From Nonomuraea jabiensis (lineage in GTDB: Bacteria; Actinomycetota; Actinomycetes; Streptosporangiales; Streptosporangiaceae), in the NCBI RefSeq assembly GCF_014204795.1, contig NZ_JACHMB010000001.1:6522501-6586500 (forward strand): a stretch of DNA of 64,000 bases, given 5' to 3'. Below are positions 31,154 through 39,255 of this stretch, piece by piece. The notes under the pieces were generated by a model. That model ran no database searches. It was not told where the DNA came from and was given only the letters and a program-made list of their open reading frames with translations. The stretch's first letter is position 1. Each line of letters begins with the position of its first letter. Both the position numbers and the translations under genes were made by a program.

Positions 31154-31956
31154 GGGCTCTGAAGAGCGCGATCGGCCTGGTGCTGACCGCCGTCATGCTG
31201 TTCCCGGTCTACTGGATGATCAACGTGTCGTTCACCCGGGACACCGACATGCGCAAGAGCCCGCCCGACTTCTTCCCGGTGAACGGCACCCTGGACGGTT
31301 ACCGGGTGGTGCTGGACCAGCAACTGCCCTATCTCGGGGTGAGCCTGGTGGTGGGGCTCGGCACCGTGGCGCTGACCCTGCTGATCGCGGCGCCGGCGGC
31401 GTACTCGCTGGCCAAGCTGCGGCCGCGCGGTGGCGGGGTGCTGACTTTCGTGCTGCTGGTGGCGCAGATGATCCCCGGGATCATCATGGCGATGGGGTTC
31501 TACGCCATCTTCCTCAACACCGGTCTCCTCAACACCGTCCCCGGGCTGATCGTGGCCGACTCCACCCTCGCCGTGCCGTTCGCGGTGCTCATCCTGACCA
31601 CGTTCATGTCCGGCATCCCCGAGGAGCTGCTGCAGGCCGCCCGCACCGACGGCGCCGGCGTGGTGCGTACGTTCGTCTCGATCGTGCTGCCCGTCAGCCG
31701 CAACTCGCTCATCACGGTGTCGCTGTTCGCCTTCCTGTGGGCGTGGTCGGACTTCATCTTCGCCTCCACCCTCGACCAGGGCGGCGACCACCAGCCCATC
31801 ACCCTCGGTATCTACCACTACATCGGCAACAACAACCAGGAGTGGAACGCCATCATGGCCACCGCCGTGATCGCCTCCGTCCCGGCCACGATCCTGCTCG
31901 TCGTCGCCCAGCGCTACGTCGCCGCCGGCGTCACCGCGGGTGCCGTCAAAGATTGA
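31150..31956 (+). CDS. Sugar ABC transporter permease (MalG type)
   Basis: A 268-residue permease whose GTG start (31150) overlaps the previous stop (GTGA). Membrane segments begin directly (IGLVLTAVMLFPVYWMINVSF); the EAA loop is LLQAARTDGAGVVRTFVSIVLPVSR. It is slightly shorter than the usual ~280 because the N-terminal basic tail is nearly absent. Partner of the upstream permease; the operon lacks an ATPase gene. Confidence 0.92.
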   Translation: MRALKSAIGLVLTAVMLFPVYWMINVSFTRDTDMRKSPPDFFPVNGTLDGYRVVLDQQLPYLGVSLVVGLGTVALTLLIAAPAAYSLAKLRPRGGGVLTFVLLVAQMIPGIIMAMGFYAIFLNTGLLNTVPGLIVADSTLAVPFAVLILTTFMSGIPEELLQAARTDGAGVVRTFVSIVLPVSRNSLITVSLFAFLWAWSDFIFASTLDQGGDHQPITLGIYHYIGNNNQEWNAIMATAVIASVPATILLVVAQRYVAAGVTAGAVKD

Positions 31957-31973
31957 GAAGGGACCGCCTCTTC

Positions 31974-33635
31974 ATGACCGTCGCCGCTTCAGGCCCGGTG
32001 TTCTCCCTGCGGGACATCCCGTTCAGCTACCGCGGGTCGTGGTTCGGCTTCTCGCCCGTGGTGGCGGAGAAGACCTACGCCGAGGACGTGCACCTGGTCT
32101 CGCACCAGACCGGCATGCACGCGATCCTGCGGCTGGTCCCCACGGCCGAGACCGCCGTCAGCGCCACCCCGCACCAGCTCACCTGGAGCGGTGGCGGCGG
32201 CCGGATCGACCTCGCCTACGAGAGCGCCGACACCGTACGCGTGCGCGGCCGGGGCCTCGGGCTCCGCCTGCTGGCCGCCGACCCGGTCCTGACGCCGTTC
32301 AGCGGCCCGTACTTCTACCGGGATCCCGTCGACGGATCGTACGTCTTCACCGTCTACCAGACCGGCCGCCGCTACCGGATCACCCTGCTCGGCGGGCAGG
32401 CCGACCCTCTCGGCGCGCAGGCGCTGGGCGGCGCCGAACGCGGTCTCGTCCTCGGCGGCGAGTGGGAGATCGCCATCGAGGAGTACGAGACCGCCCGCGC
32501 CCCCTACCTCGGCGGCGACACCTTCGAGCAGGTGGCCAAGGCGGCGCGGGCCGAGTTCGACGCGTTCGCCGCGGCGGTCGCGCCCTGGCGCGGCGAACGC
32601 ACGCCCGCCGCCGAACTGGCCGCCTACGTGCTGTGGTCGGCCACCGTGCGCCCCGCCGGGTTCGTCACCCGGCCGGCCGTGCTCATGTCCAAGCACTGGA
32701 TGGACAAGGTGTGGAGCTGGGACCACTGCTTCAACGCCATCGCCCTGGCCGAGGGGCTGCCCGGCCTGGCCTGGGACCAGTTCCGCCTGCCCTTCGACCA
32801 CCAGGACGCCGCCGGCGCGCTGCCCGACTCCGTCACCCACTCCGAGATCCTCTACAACTTCGTCAAGCCCCCCATCCACGGCTGGGCCCTGCGCCATCTC
32901 CCTCCGGCGCCGGAGGTCTACCCGCTGCTGGAACGCTGGACCACCTTCTGGCTGGAGGCCCGCCGCGCCCCCGGCCGCGAGCTGCCGCACTACCAGCACG
33001 GCAACGACAGCGGCTGGGACAACGCCACCACCTTCGACCCCGAGCGCGTCGTCGAGACCGCCGACCTGGCCGCGTTCCTCGTGCTGCAGCTGCACGAGCT
33101 GGCCCGCCTGGCCCCCGACCCGGGCACGTCCGCCCGGTGGAGCGCGCAGGCCGACCGGATGCGCGACGCGCTCCTCGCCGAGCTGTGGGACGGCGAGAAG
33201 TTCGTCGCCCGTGGCGCGCTCTCGGGACGTACCTGGTCCAGCTCCAGCCTGCTCGACCTCATGCCGATCGTGCTGGGGGAGGAGCTGCCGCGCCCCGTCC
33301 GGGCGGCGCTGGCCGCCCGGATCGAGCGGCACCTGACCGCGTTCGGGCCCGCCACCGAGCTGCCCGGCTCGCCGCACTACCTGGACGACGGCTACTGGCG
33401 CGGCCCCATCTGGGCGCCCTCGACCGTCCTGATCGAGGACGGGCTGCGCCGCGCCGGTTATCCGGACCTGGCCGACGAGATCAGCGCCCGCTTCCGCGCG
33501 CTGTGCGAGGCGTCGGGGTTCGCCGAGAACTTCGACGCCCGCACCGGCGAGGGACTGCGCGACCGCGCCTACACCTGGACGGCCAGCGCCTACCTCCACC
33601 TGGCCGCCGCCCACGAGCGGCGCAGACGCTCGTAG
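31974..33635 (+). CDS. GH63-like (alpha/alpha)6-barrel glycosidase
   Basis: A 553-residue cytoplasmic glycosidase: an N-terminal beta-sandwich of ~200 residues (FSLRDIPFSYRGSWFGFSP) and an (alpha/alpha)6 barrel. Barrel markers KHWMDKVWSWDHCFNAIALAEG, HYQHGNDSGWDNATTFD (likely acid Asp) and YLDDGYWRGPIWAPSTVLI match the GH63/MGH1-like group (mannosyl-oligosaccharide glucosidase, YgjK, amylo-alpha-1,6-glucosidase-like). Members cleave alpha-glucosidic bonds of small substrates. It is the last gene of the LacI-controlled importer operon and probably cuts what the importer brings in. ATG 31974 is preceded by GAAGGGA. The exact CAZy family is uncertain. Confidence 0.8.
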   Translation: MTVAASGPVFSLRDIPFSYRGSWFGFSPVVAEKTYAEDVHLVSHQTGMHAILRLVPTAETAVSATPHQLTWSGGGGRIDLAYESADTVRVRGRGLGLRLLAADPVLTPFSGPYFYRDPVDGSYVFTVYQTGRRYRITLLGGQADPLGAQALGGAERGLVLGGEWEIAIEEYETARAPYLGGDTFEQVAKAARAEFDAFAAAVAPWRGERTPAAELAAYVLWSATVRPAGFVTRPAVLMSKHWMDKVWSWDHCFNAIALAEGLPGLAWDQFRLPFDHQDAAGALPDSVTHSEILYNFVKPPIHGWALRHLPPAPEVYPLLERWTTFWLEARRAPGRELPHYQHGNDSGWDNATTFDPERVVETADLAAFLVLQLHELARLAPDPGTSARWSAQADRMRDALLAELWDGEKFVARGALSGRTWSSSSLLDLMPIVLGEELPRPVRAALAARIERHLTAFGPATELPGSPHYLDDGYWRGPIWAPSTVLIEDGLRRAGYPDLADEISARFRALCEASGFAENFDARTGEGLRDRAYTWTASAYLHLAAAHERRRRS

Positions 33636-33659
33636 GCCCCGCGGAGGCCGGCAAGGTAG

Positions 33660-33673
33660 TCGAATCGATTCGA
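33660..33673. promoter_or_regulatory. Distal operator downstream of the second sugar operon
   Basis: TCGAATCGATTCGA is a perfect 14-base palindrome with the same core as operator C, lying 25 bases after the glycosidase stop and about 4.8 kb from the promoter. It may regulate a further transcript or act as an auxiliary site. Confidence 0.7.
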
Positions 33674-33695
33674 TCGGTCTCTTGCCGGCCGGGTC

Positions 33696-33929
33696 TCAGT
33701 CGGTGGGCTCGGCGTCGGGGCGGACGTCCTCCCCGTCTTCGACCGCCTCGTGCCGTTCCTGCTCGACCTTCTGCTCGGGGTCGAGCGGCGGGTCGATGGG
33801 CTCCGCCGGTATCGGCCGCCGGGTCTCCCGGACCTCAACTCCGGCCCGGGCGGCGATGGTGTCGCTCTCTCCGTTGACGCGGCCGGCCGCGGCCGGCAGG
33901 TCCGCGGGCATCTCGTCCTGTCCATTCAT
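33696..33929 (-). CDS. Small acidic hypothetical protein
   Basis: A 77-residue hydrophilic protein (MNGQDEMPADLPAAAGRVNG at the start; PLDPEQKVEQERHEAVEDGE near the end), rich in Glu, Asp and Pro, with no membrane segment and no recognised domain. ATG 33929 or an ATG three codons earlier (33938) could be used. Codon use is normal and third positions are GC-rich. It lies downstream of the CsbD gene on the same strand, past a strong hairpin. Function unknown. Confidence 0.5.
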   Translation of the reverse strand: MNGQDEMPADLPAAAGRVNGESDTIAARAGVEVRETRRPIPAEPIDPPLDPEQKVEQERHEAVEDGEDVRPDAEPTD

Positions 33930-33972
33930 GACCCGCATCTGCCCCGACCTTGACGTCCAAACCAAGAACCAC

Positions 33973-34019
33973 CGGAGGGCGGCGGAAGCCCATTCCAGAA
34001 AAGCTTCCGCCGCCCTCCG
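33973..34019 (-). terminator. Strong hairpin after the CsbD gene
   Basis: A perfect 17-bp stem (33973-33989 with 34003-34019) and a 13-base loop, 5 bases after the csbD stop. The stem is very GC-rich. A short T run occurs only inside the loop, not after the stem, so it is a terminator or stabiliser of actinobacterial type. Confidence 0.85.
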
Positions 34020-34024
34020 TCACG

Positions 34025-34198
34025 CTATTTCTTGAAGGCGTCCTTCGCCTTCTCCTTCGCCTGCCGCAGATTGGCCTTGGCCTTCTCTGCCTTCCCCCTG
34101 GCCTGCAGAGACTCGTTGTCGGTGGCATCGCCGACACGCTCCTTGGCCATGCCCTTGATCTCCTCGGCCTTGCCCTTGGCCTTTTCCTTCCGGGACAT
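34025..34198 (-). CDS. CsbD-family stress protein
   Basis: A 57-residue, Lys/Ala/Glu-rich helical protein: MSRKEKAKGKAEEIKGMAKE, then RVGDATDNESLQARGKAEKA and KANLRQAKEKAKDAFKK. This is the CsbD pattern, small proteins of the general stress response whose molecular role is unclear. The start is the second of two nearby ATGs (34198), eight bases after AGGAGG. SigB-type control is likely, and a SigB/SigF-like factor is encoded 13 kb away, but no promoter of that type is clear here. Confidence 0.88.
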   Translation of the reverse strand: MSRKEKAKGKAEEIKGMAKERVGDATDNESLQARGKAEKAKANLRQAKEKAKDAFKK

Positions 34199-34410
34199 AT
34201 TCATCTCCTCCTGTGCCTACGGACGCACACGGTTTTCCGCTATCCAGGAGCGGGTTCTTCCACTGCCCGGATGACAGGCGAATATACGTGGCCCGGAGCG
34301 GCGGCCGGCGAGATCGGACCTCCATTGCGGATCGAAATCGGCCCTGTCGCCCCGTCCAATCCGCCAGCAGCATGGTGGTCACGCACCTCACGTCACCACC
34401 GGAAGAACTC

Positions 34411-34665
34411 ATGACGACACTCACCGAAACCGGAACCCCCCGATCCATCACGTGGCCCGCGAGAGCTCTAGGGGGCGGGGCCGCGGTGCTGTCCAGCACC
34501 CTGCTGTGGCTCGCCGTCGCGGCCCTGATGCTGTCCTTCGTGCCGATCCTCGGCGTCGAGGCCACCGCCGGCACCAAGGCCGTGCTGTGCGCGATGCACC
34601 CGGCGGTCGCGGCCATCCTCATCCCGGCCATGATCTCCCGGGACGGCATGGGCGGTGAGCGCTGA
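34411..34665 (+). CDS. Short membrane protein, probably the C-terminal half of a DUF6069-type protein
   Basis: An 84-residue protein with two hydrophobic segments (AAVLSSTLLWLAVAALMLSF and KAVLCAMHPAVAAILIPAMI). The end, with its MHxxVAAxLIPA pattern, resembles the last helix of DUF6069 proteins (~130 residues, four helices). Here only about half is present, so this may be another internally shortened gene that kept its frame. ATG 34411 follows GGAAGA. The stop shares one base with the next ATG (TGATG), so it is coupled to the EamA transporter. Confidence 0.55.
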   Translation: MTTLTETGTPRSITWPARALGGGAAVLSSTLLWLAVAALMLSFVPILGVEATAGTKAVLCAMHPAVAAILIPAMISRDGMGGER

Positions 34666-35513
34666 TGCCGGCGGCGATCCTGCTCGCCCTGGCCGCCGCC
34701 GCCCTGTACGGCGCCTCGGACTTTCTCGGCGGGCTGCTGTCGCGCCGCCGCCACTACGCGCTGGTCGGGCTGGTCGGGCAGGCCGCAGCCGCGATCGGCG
34801 GCCTGGCCGCCGCGCTCGCCGTCAGCGCCCGCCCCGAGCCGGGCGCGATCGGATGGGGGATCGGCGCCGGACTCGGCGGGGCGGTCGGCACGCTGGCCCT
34901 CTACCGAGGGCTGTCCCGGGGCCGGATGAACGTGGCCGGCCCGCTGTCGGCCGTCGGCGCGGCCGGCCTGCCCATCCCGATCGACCTGCTGTCCGGCGGC
35001 GAGTTCACCTCGCTCGCGGTCGTCGGCGTCGGCCTGGCCATCCCCGGGATCTGGCTGGTCGCCGCGCAGCCGGGCCGGCGCGGCGGCGGTGGGGTGGTCG
35101 AGGGGCTGCTGGCCGGGCTCGGGTTCGCCGCCCTGTTCGTCTGCCTCGACCGGGCCGGGGACACCGCGGGCCTGTGGCCGGTGGCCGCGAGCCAGCTGTC
35201 CGCCGTCGCCGTCCTGGCCGTCTTCGTGCTGGCCGGCCGCCGGGGCGCGGCCCGAACCGTCGACCGGCCCGCCGGGGCGGCGCGGGTGCCATGGGCGGCG
35301 GTCTGGCCGGGCGTCCTGGGCGTCTGCTCGACCGTGCTGTACGCCCTGTCCACCCGCGAGGCGACGCTCGCGGTCTCGGCTGTGATCACCTCCCTCTACC
35401 CTGCTTTCACGGTCGCCCTGGCCGCCCTGGTGCTGCGGGAGCGGACCAGCCTGGCGCACGCCGCGGGGCTGCTGCTGTGCGCGGCCTCCGTCGGCGCCTT
35501 CGCCGCGGGTTGA
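34665..35513 (+). CDS. EamA/DMT-family transporter
   Basis: A 282-residue membrane protein with ten hydrophobic segments in two EamA repeats: AAILLALAAAALYGASDFLGGLLSRR opens the first, and the second closes with AVSAVITSLYPAFTVALAALVLRERTSLAHAAGLLL. Short basic loops follow the positive-inside rule. Family members export amino acids, nucleosides or other metabolites by proton antiport; the substrate is unknown. It is translationally coupled to the small membrane protein upstream and followed by a broken MocR-type gene. Confidence 0.88.
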   Translation: MPAAILLALAAAALYGASDFLGGLLSRRRHYALVGLVGQAAAAIGGLAAALAVSARPEPGAIGWGIGAGLGGAVGTLALYRGLSRGRMNVAGPLSAVGAAGLPIPIDLLSGGEFTSLAVVGVGLAIPGIWLVAAQPGRRGGGGVVEGLLAGLGFAALFVCLDRAGDTAGLWPVAASQLSAVAVLAVFVLAGRRGAARTVDRPAGAARVPWAAVWPGVLGVCSTVLYALSTREATLAVSAVITSLYPAFTVALAALVLRERTSLAHAAGLLLCAASVGAFAAG

Positions 35514-35539
35514 GCCTCGCTACGCTGCGACGGGTGAGC

Positions 35540-35914
35540 ATGGTGAACTCGACGCTGGTGCACGATCTGCTGGTGGAGCTCGACCGGTCCGGCGCCACGC
35601 CGCTGCACCGGCAGATCGAGGCGGTCCTGCGCGACGGCATCCGTACGGGCCGCCTGCGCCACGGCACCTCGCTTCCCTCCTCGCGCCGGCTCGCCACCGA
35701 GATCGGCGTCTCCCGCGGCGTCGTGGTCGAGGCCTACAACCAGCTCCTCGCCGAGGGGTACCTCACCAGCACGCCAGGCTCCTACACGCGGGTGGCCGCC
35801 GTACGCGGGCAGGCCGCCGCCGCGACCCCGCCGCGCTCGGCTGGGTCGATCGGTGAACCCCCGGTTTCCGGTTGCCGGGCACGTTCGACCTCAGCCTGGG
35901 GTGAGGGGACCGAC
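35540..35914 (+). pseudogene. Truncated MocR/GntR-type regulator (aminotransferase domain lost)
   Basis: The DNA-binding half is intact: TPLHRQIEAVLRDGIRTGRL, SLPSSRRLATEIGVSRGVVVEAYNQL and AEGYLTSTPGSYTRVA form the GntR winged helix of MocR regulators. After ~95 residues the family text is lost. A frame-shifted piece, FDLSLG followed by TGA at about 35911, matches the start of the PLP-binding domain (normally FDLSPG). The ~350-residue aminotransferase-like domain is gone; the next gene begins at once on the other strand. ATG 35540 or GTG 35534 could be the start. A lone HTH might still bind DNA, but the effector domain is missing. Confidence 0.8.
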
Positions 35915-35925
35915 GGGCAGCCTCG

Positions 35926-36714
35926 TCAGAGAAAGACGCGAGCGATGTCGAGCCACTTCTGCGCATCCTCGCCGACCGCCGTGAGGTCGGTCTGGGCCCG
36001 GGACCTGCGCCGGGTGACGCGAAGGCAGAAGTCGAGAGCGCTGCCCCGAACCCGTTGCGCGGCATCCTCCGGGCCCCACACCCAGGTCTGGCCGTCGGGA
36101 CCGGCCAGCTCGACCCGGAACGGCTCTGCAGGAGGAGGCAACTGCGCCGCATGGAACGACAGCTCTCGCCCGACCACCCCCAACGAGGCCACATGCTTGA
36201 GCCGGCCCGTCGGACGGCGCGAGACCCCCACCGCGTCGAAGACGTCCTGCCCGTGAGCCCACGTCTCCATCAGCCGAAGCGGCACCATGAGCGCCGCGGT
36301 CAACTGCGAGCCGTACCACGGAAACCCCTGGTCCGGCGGAACGTCACGTAGCTCCGCCGCCACCTCGGCGCGACCGGCGCGCCACCGTTCCAGCAGCACC
36401 GATCGCGGTTCGGCCGCTCCCTCGGCGGCGTCGAGATCGGCGTATCGGCTGCCGGCGGCTTCCGCCTGCTTCAGCACGGCGTCGAACGCCTCCGGGGTCC
36501 GTATGGCGATGAGAACGTTTGCGTCGGCTGAGGCAAGATGAGCGATCTGGTGGGCGATCGTCCACCCCACCGCCGGCGTGGGCTTCGACCAGTCGGCCTG
36601 CGCCGAGACCAGGGCGTCGAGCTCATCCCCTTCGGCCACCAGGTCGGGCAGAGCGAGGTCGAGCTCTATGCCGGACATGTCGAGGCCGTAGTTCAACATC
36701 GGCGTCACCTTCAC
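35926..36714 (-). CDS. TIGR03084-family DinB-fold protein (mycothiol-dependent enzyme-like)
   Basis: A 262-residue protein of the DinB/maleylpyruvate-isomerase fold. The metal-binding pattern is visible as WTIAHQIAHLASADANVLIA (first His pair) and RLMETWAHGQDVFDAVG (third His). The C-terminal part (VELAGPDGQTWVWGPEDAAQRVRGSALDFCLRV) is the SCP-like domain typical of TIGR03084. Such proteins are thought to use mycothiol as cofactor; the reaction is unknown. Start ATG 36714; an internal Met at residue 13 is an alternative. Confidence 0.85.
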   Translation of the reverse strand: MKVTPMLNYGLDMSGIELDLALPDLVAEGDELDALVSAQADWSKPTPAVGWTIAHQIAHLASADANVLIAIRTPEAFDAVLKQAEAAGSRYADLDAAEGAAEPRSVLLERWRAGRAEVAAELRDVPPDQGFPWYGSQLTAALMVPLRLMETWAHGQDVFDAVGVSRRPTGRLKHVASLGVVGRELSFHAAQLPPPAEPFRVELAGPDGQTWVWGPEDAAQRVRGSALDFCLRVTRRRSRAQTDLTAVGEDAQKWLDIARVFL

Positions 36715-36760
36715 ACATTGACGGCAGTTGATCCAGTGCGGTCACGCTACCCGGCGTTGA

Positions 36761-37369
36761 TCATGGCACGACTCCGCTGCCGAGGGCGTCGAACAGGCGC
36801 TCCAGGCGGGCGCGGTGGTCGTCCGCGACGGCGTCGGCCGGTTCTCCGGCGATCAGGCGCCGGGCGGTCCGCACCAGCACCGTGGTGTAGCCGGCGATGA
36901 AGAAGGCGGCGAGCAGCGGGGCGTCGCCGTCGAAGGCCGGGTCGTGTTCGAGGTCGTCGGCGAGGGCCTGCTGGAGGTCGGAGGCGATCTCCCTGGCTCG
37001 GGCGACCAGTGCCGGCGAGGCCGCGACGGTCCGGAAGAAGGGGGCGGACCCCTCCTTGAGGCCGGACAGGGCGTGCCGCTCCTCGAGGAGACGGAACGCC
37101 ATGTCGCGCAGGGACTCGAGCACTCCGGTGTCCGGGGCGCGGTCGCGTACCGCTGAGCGCAGGAGCCCGGCGGCGTCGACCTCGCGGTCCAGCAGGAGGT
37201 CCTCCTTGCGCGGGAAGTGCTTGAAGACCGTCACGGCCGACACCCCGGCCTCCCGCGCGACCTCGGTGACCGTGACCGTGTCGAATCCGCGTTCCAGGAA
37301 CAGCCGGGTCGCGACCTCCGAGATCTTCGCGCGCGTCTGCGGCCCGCCTCGCGGTCCGGTCCTGGGCAT
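36761..37369 (-). CDS. TetR-family regulator
   Basis: A 202-residue TetR repressor: HTH at residues ~15-60 (ISEVATRLFLERGFDTVTVTEVAREAGVSAVTVFKHFPRKEDLLLD) and a variable ligand domain of ~140 residues. It is divergent from the MFS exporter gene and a 20-base palindrome lies between them, the classic layout for drug-inducible efflux. The start chosen is ATG 37369, directly after the operator. The longer frame to 37444 would place the operator inside the coding sequence. Confidence 0.9.
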   Translation of the reverse strand: MPRTGPRGGPQTRAKISEVATRLFLERGFDTVTVTEVAREAGVSAVTVFKHFPRKEDLLLDREVDAAGLLRSAVRDRAPDTGVLESLRDMAFRLLEERHALSGLKEGSAPFFRTVAASPALVARAREIASDLQQALADDLEHDPAFDGDAPLLAAFFIAGYTTVLVRTARRLIAGEPADAVADDHRARLERLFDALGSGVVP

Positions 37370-37386
37370 CCGACCCCACTTCCTTG

Positions 37387-37406
37387 TGTCACTTAACTTA
37401 GTGACA
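37387..37406. promoter_or_regulatory. TetR operator between TetR and MFS genes
   Basis: TGTCACTTAACTTAGTGACA has perfect 7-base arms (TGTCACT/AGTGACA) and a TAACTT-like centre. It lies 17 bases upstream of the tetR start and overlaps the AT-rich promoter zone, so the repressor would block both directions. Confidence 0.85.
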
Positions 37407-37554
37407 TAACCTAATGGCATGTCCTTCGAACAGACCACTGTCATTGTCGCCGCGCGCCACCGCGACCGCGTCCCGTGCGGGGTGGGGGTGACCGGCCCGC
37501 CCCGTGAGCCCGATCAGGCGCCCCGTCGGGCTCACGACGTGAGTGGAGTCCGCC

Positions 37555-39024
37555 ATGGATGAGCCTGGCCGCACCCCCCGGTCGCTGCGGGAGGCGTGGG
37601 TCGCGCTGGCGGGACTGTCGGCGGTGTTCCTCTTCGAGATGCTGGACAACTCGATCCTGAACGTCGCGCTGCCCGTGATCGGACGCGAGCTGCACGCCTC
37701 GACGACCGCGTTGCAGTGGGTGACGGGCGCCTACGCGGTCGTGTTCGGCGGGTCGATGCCGGCCTTCGGCGCGATCGCCGATCGGTTCGGCCGGCGCCGG
37801 ATCATGCTGATCGGGCTGGTCCTGCTCGGTGCGGCGAGCCTGGCGACCGCCGTGGTCACCACCGCCGAGCAGCTGATCGCCGTCCGGGCGGCGATGGGGG
37901 TCGCCGCGGCGATGACGACCCCGGGCTCGATGGCGCTGGCGTTCCGGCTGTTCGACGAGGACGGCCTGCGCGTGCGCGCGCTGACCCTCATCTCGACCGT
38001 CGGCCTGGTCGGGCTCGCGATCGGCCCGACGACGGGCGGCCTGGTGTTGGCGATCGCGCCCTGGCAGGCCCTGCTGCTGGTGAACGTGCCGGTCGCCGCG
38101 CTCGCGTTCGTCTGCGTGCGCTCCGGCATCGCCGCCGACGACCCGGCCGGCCTCCACCGCGACCCCCTCGACGTGCCTGGGATGCTGCTGGGCACGGCGG
38201 CGATCGTGCTCGCGCTCCTCGCGCCGACGCTGTTCGTGGAGGAGGGCGCCGGCTTCTGGGCGCCCTGGGCGGCCACCGCCGGGGCCGCCGTGACGGCGAT
38301 CTGCTTCGTCCTGCGCGAGCGCCTGGCCCGCCATCCGCTGCTCGACCTGAAGCTCCTCGCCCTTCCCCTGGTCTCCAGCGGCCTGGCCTACAAGGCCGCC
38401 GCCGGGCTGGCGACCGCCGGGCTCGGTTACATGGTGACGCTGCAGTTGCAGCTCGACTGGGGCTGGACGCCCGCACTGGCCGCCGTCGGGATGCTGCCGC
38501 AGGTCGCCGTCCTCATCGCGGGCAGCGCGCTGGTCAGCCCGTACGTACGGCGCGTCGGCCTGGACCGGGCCGCCTGGAGCAGCGCCGCGGCGGTCGTGTC
38601 CGGCCTCGCCGTCTACGGCCTGCTCGGCCGGTTCGGCTACCCGTGGGTCGCGATCGCGCTCGTGCTCGTGGCGGCGGGGATGCGCGTGGTCGGCGTCGTC
38701 GCCGGGCTCAACGTGGTCCGCGGCCTGCCCGAGAACCGGACCACGATCGGCACCGCGCTCGTCGACACCGCCACCGAGGTCACCTCGGGCGCCGGCATCG
38801 CCATCACCGGCACCATCCTCGCCGCCCTGTTCACCGGCGACCTCGCCACCTCCCGCTGGAGCCCCCGGCAGACCGGCGAGTTCCACCAGGCCGTCACCGT
38901 CGCGGGCCTCACCCTCACCATCGTCGCGGCGGCCCTCGTCGGCTGGGGGATCGCCCGCACCCGGCACGCCGCCGCCGACCAGGCGGCCACTCCCATCGGC
39001 GACACCGTCCCCCAGGACGCCTGA
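37555..39024 (+). CDS. MFS drug exporter, 14-helix DHA2 family
   Basis: A 489-residue major facilitator with 14 predicted helices. Motif C-type and family marks are LFEMLDNSILNVALPVIGRELH, ALQWVTGAYAVVFGGSMPAFGAIADRFGRRRIML (motif A) and TLISTVGLVGLAIGPTTGGLVL. This is the QacA/EmrB-like proton-drug antiporter group. ATG 37555 has GTGGAG eight bases upstream and is preferred to GTG 37543. Control by the divergent TetR is expected. The gene is complete, unlike the other two MFS genes in this window. Confidence 0.9.
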   Translation: MDEPGRTPRSLREAWVALAGLSAVFLFEMLDNSILNVALPVIGRELHASTTALQWVTGAYAVVFGGSMPAFGAIADRFGRRRIMLIGLVLLGAASLATAVVTTAEQLIAVRAAMGVAAAMTTPGSMALAFRLFDEDGLRVRALTLISTVGLVGLAIGPTTGGLVLAIAPWQALLLVNVPVAALAFVCVRSGIAADDPAGLHRDPLDVPGMLLGTAAIVLALLAPTLFVEEGAGFWAPWAATAGAAVTAICFVLRERLARHPLLDLKLLALPLVSSGLAYKAAAGLATAGLGYMVTLQLQLDWGWTPALAAVGMLPQVAVLIAGSALVSPYVRRVGLDRAAWSSAAAVVSGLAVYGLLGRFGYPWVAIALVLVAAGMRVVGVVAGLNVVRGLPENRTTIGTALVDTATEVTSGAGIAITGTILAALFTGDLATSRWSPRQTGEFHQAVTVAGLTLTIVAAALVGWGIARTRHAAADQAATPIGDTVPQDA

Positions 39025-39092
39025 CGATCACCCTCCGACCGCAGCGTCCGTCCCGAGGCCGCCCGCGCCGCCGCCGGAGTCCGCGGGCGTGG

Positions 39093-39255
39093 TCAGAGGG
39101 GCCAGCTGCCCGGACGCCGCAGCTCCAGCGGGGGAGCCGCGGCCGGCAGCGGGCTGGCCGCGTCAGGAGACAGGGCGTCGAGGACGAGCGCGAGGTAGCG
39201 TTAGTCCTTCCAGCGGCACAGCGCCACCATGAACCGCGCGGACGCCTCGCCGCAG
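39093..39255 (-). pseudogene. C-terminal scrap of a TetR regulator with a nonsense codon
   Basis: Minus-strand text GEASARFMVALCRWKD, then TAA at 39201-39203, then in the same frame RYLALVLDALSPDAASPLP to a TGA at 39093. This is the last helix and tail of TetR regulators that often stand divergent from P450 or redox genes. Only ~50 residues remain and a stop interrupts them. Its upper end overlaps the beginning of the P450 scrap on the other strand, so both genes were cut by one deletion that fused their remains. Confidence 0.7.

Noticed and set aside
33750..33953. Short plus-strand ORF of 67 residues
   Set aside because: Antisense to the acidic hypothetical protein, no ribosome binding site and no recognisable text.
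37441..38967. Minus-strand open frame antisense to the MFS gene
   Set aside because: Low-complexity Arg/Gly/Asp/His text; the plus strand encodes a complete transporter.
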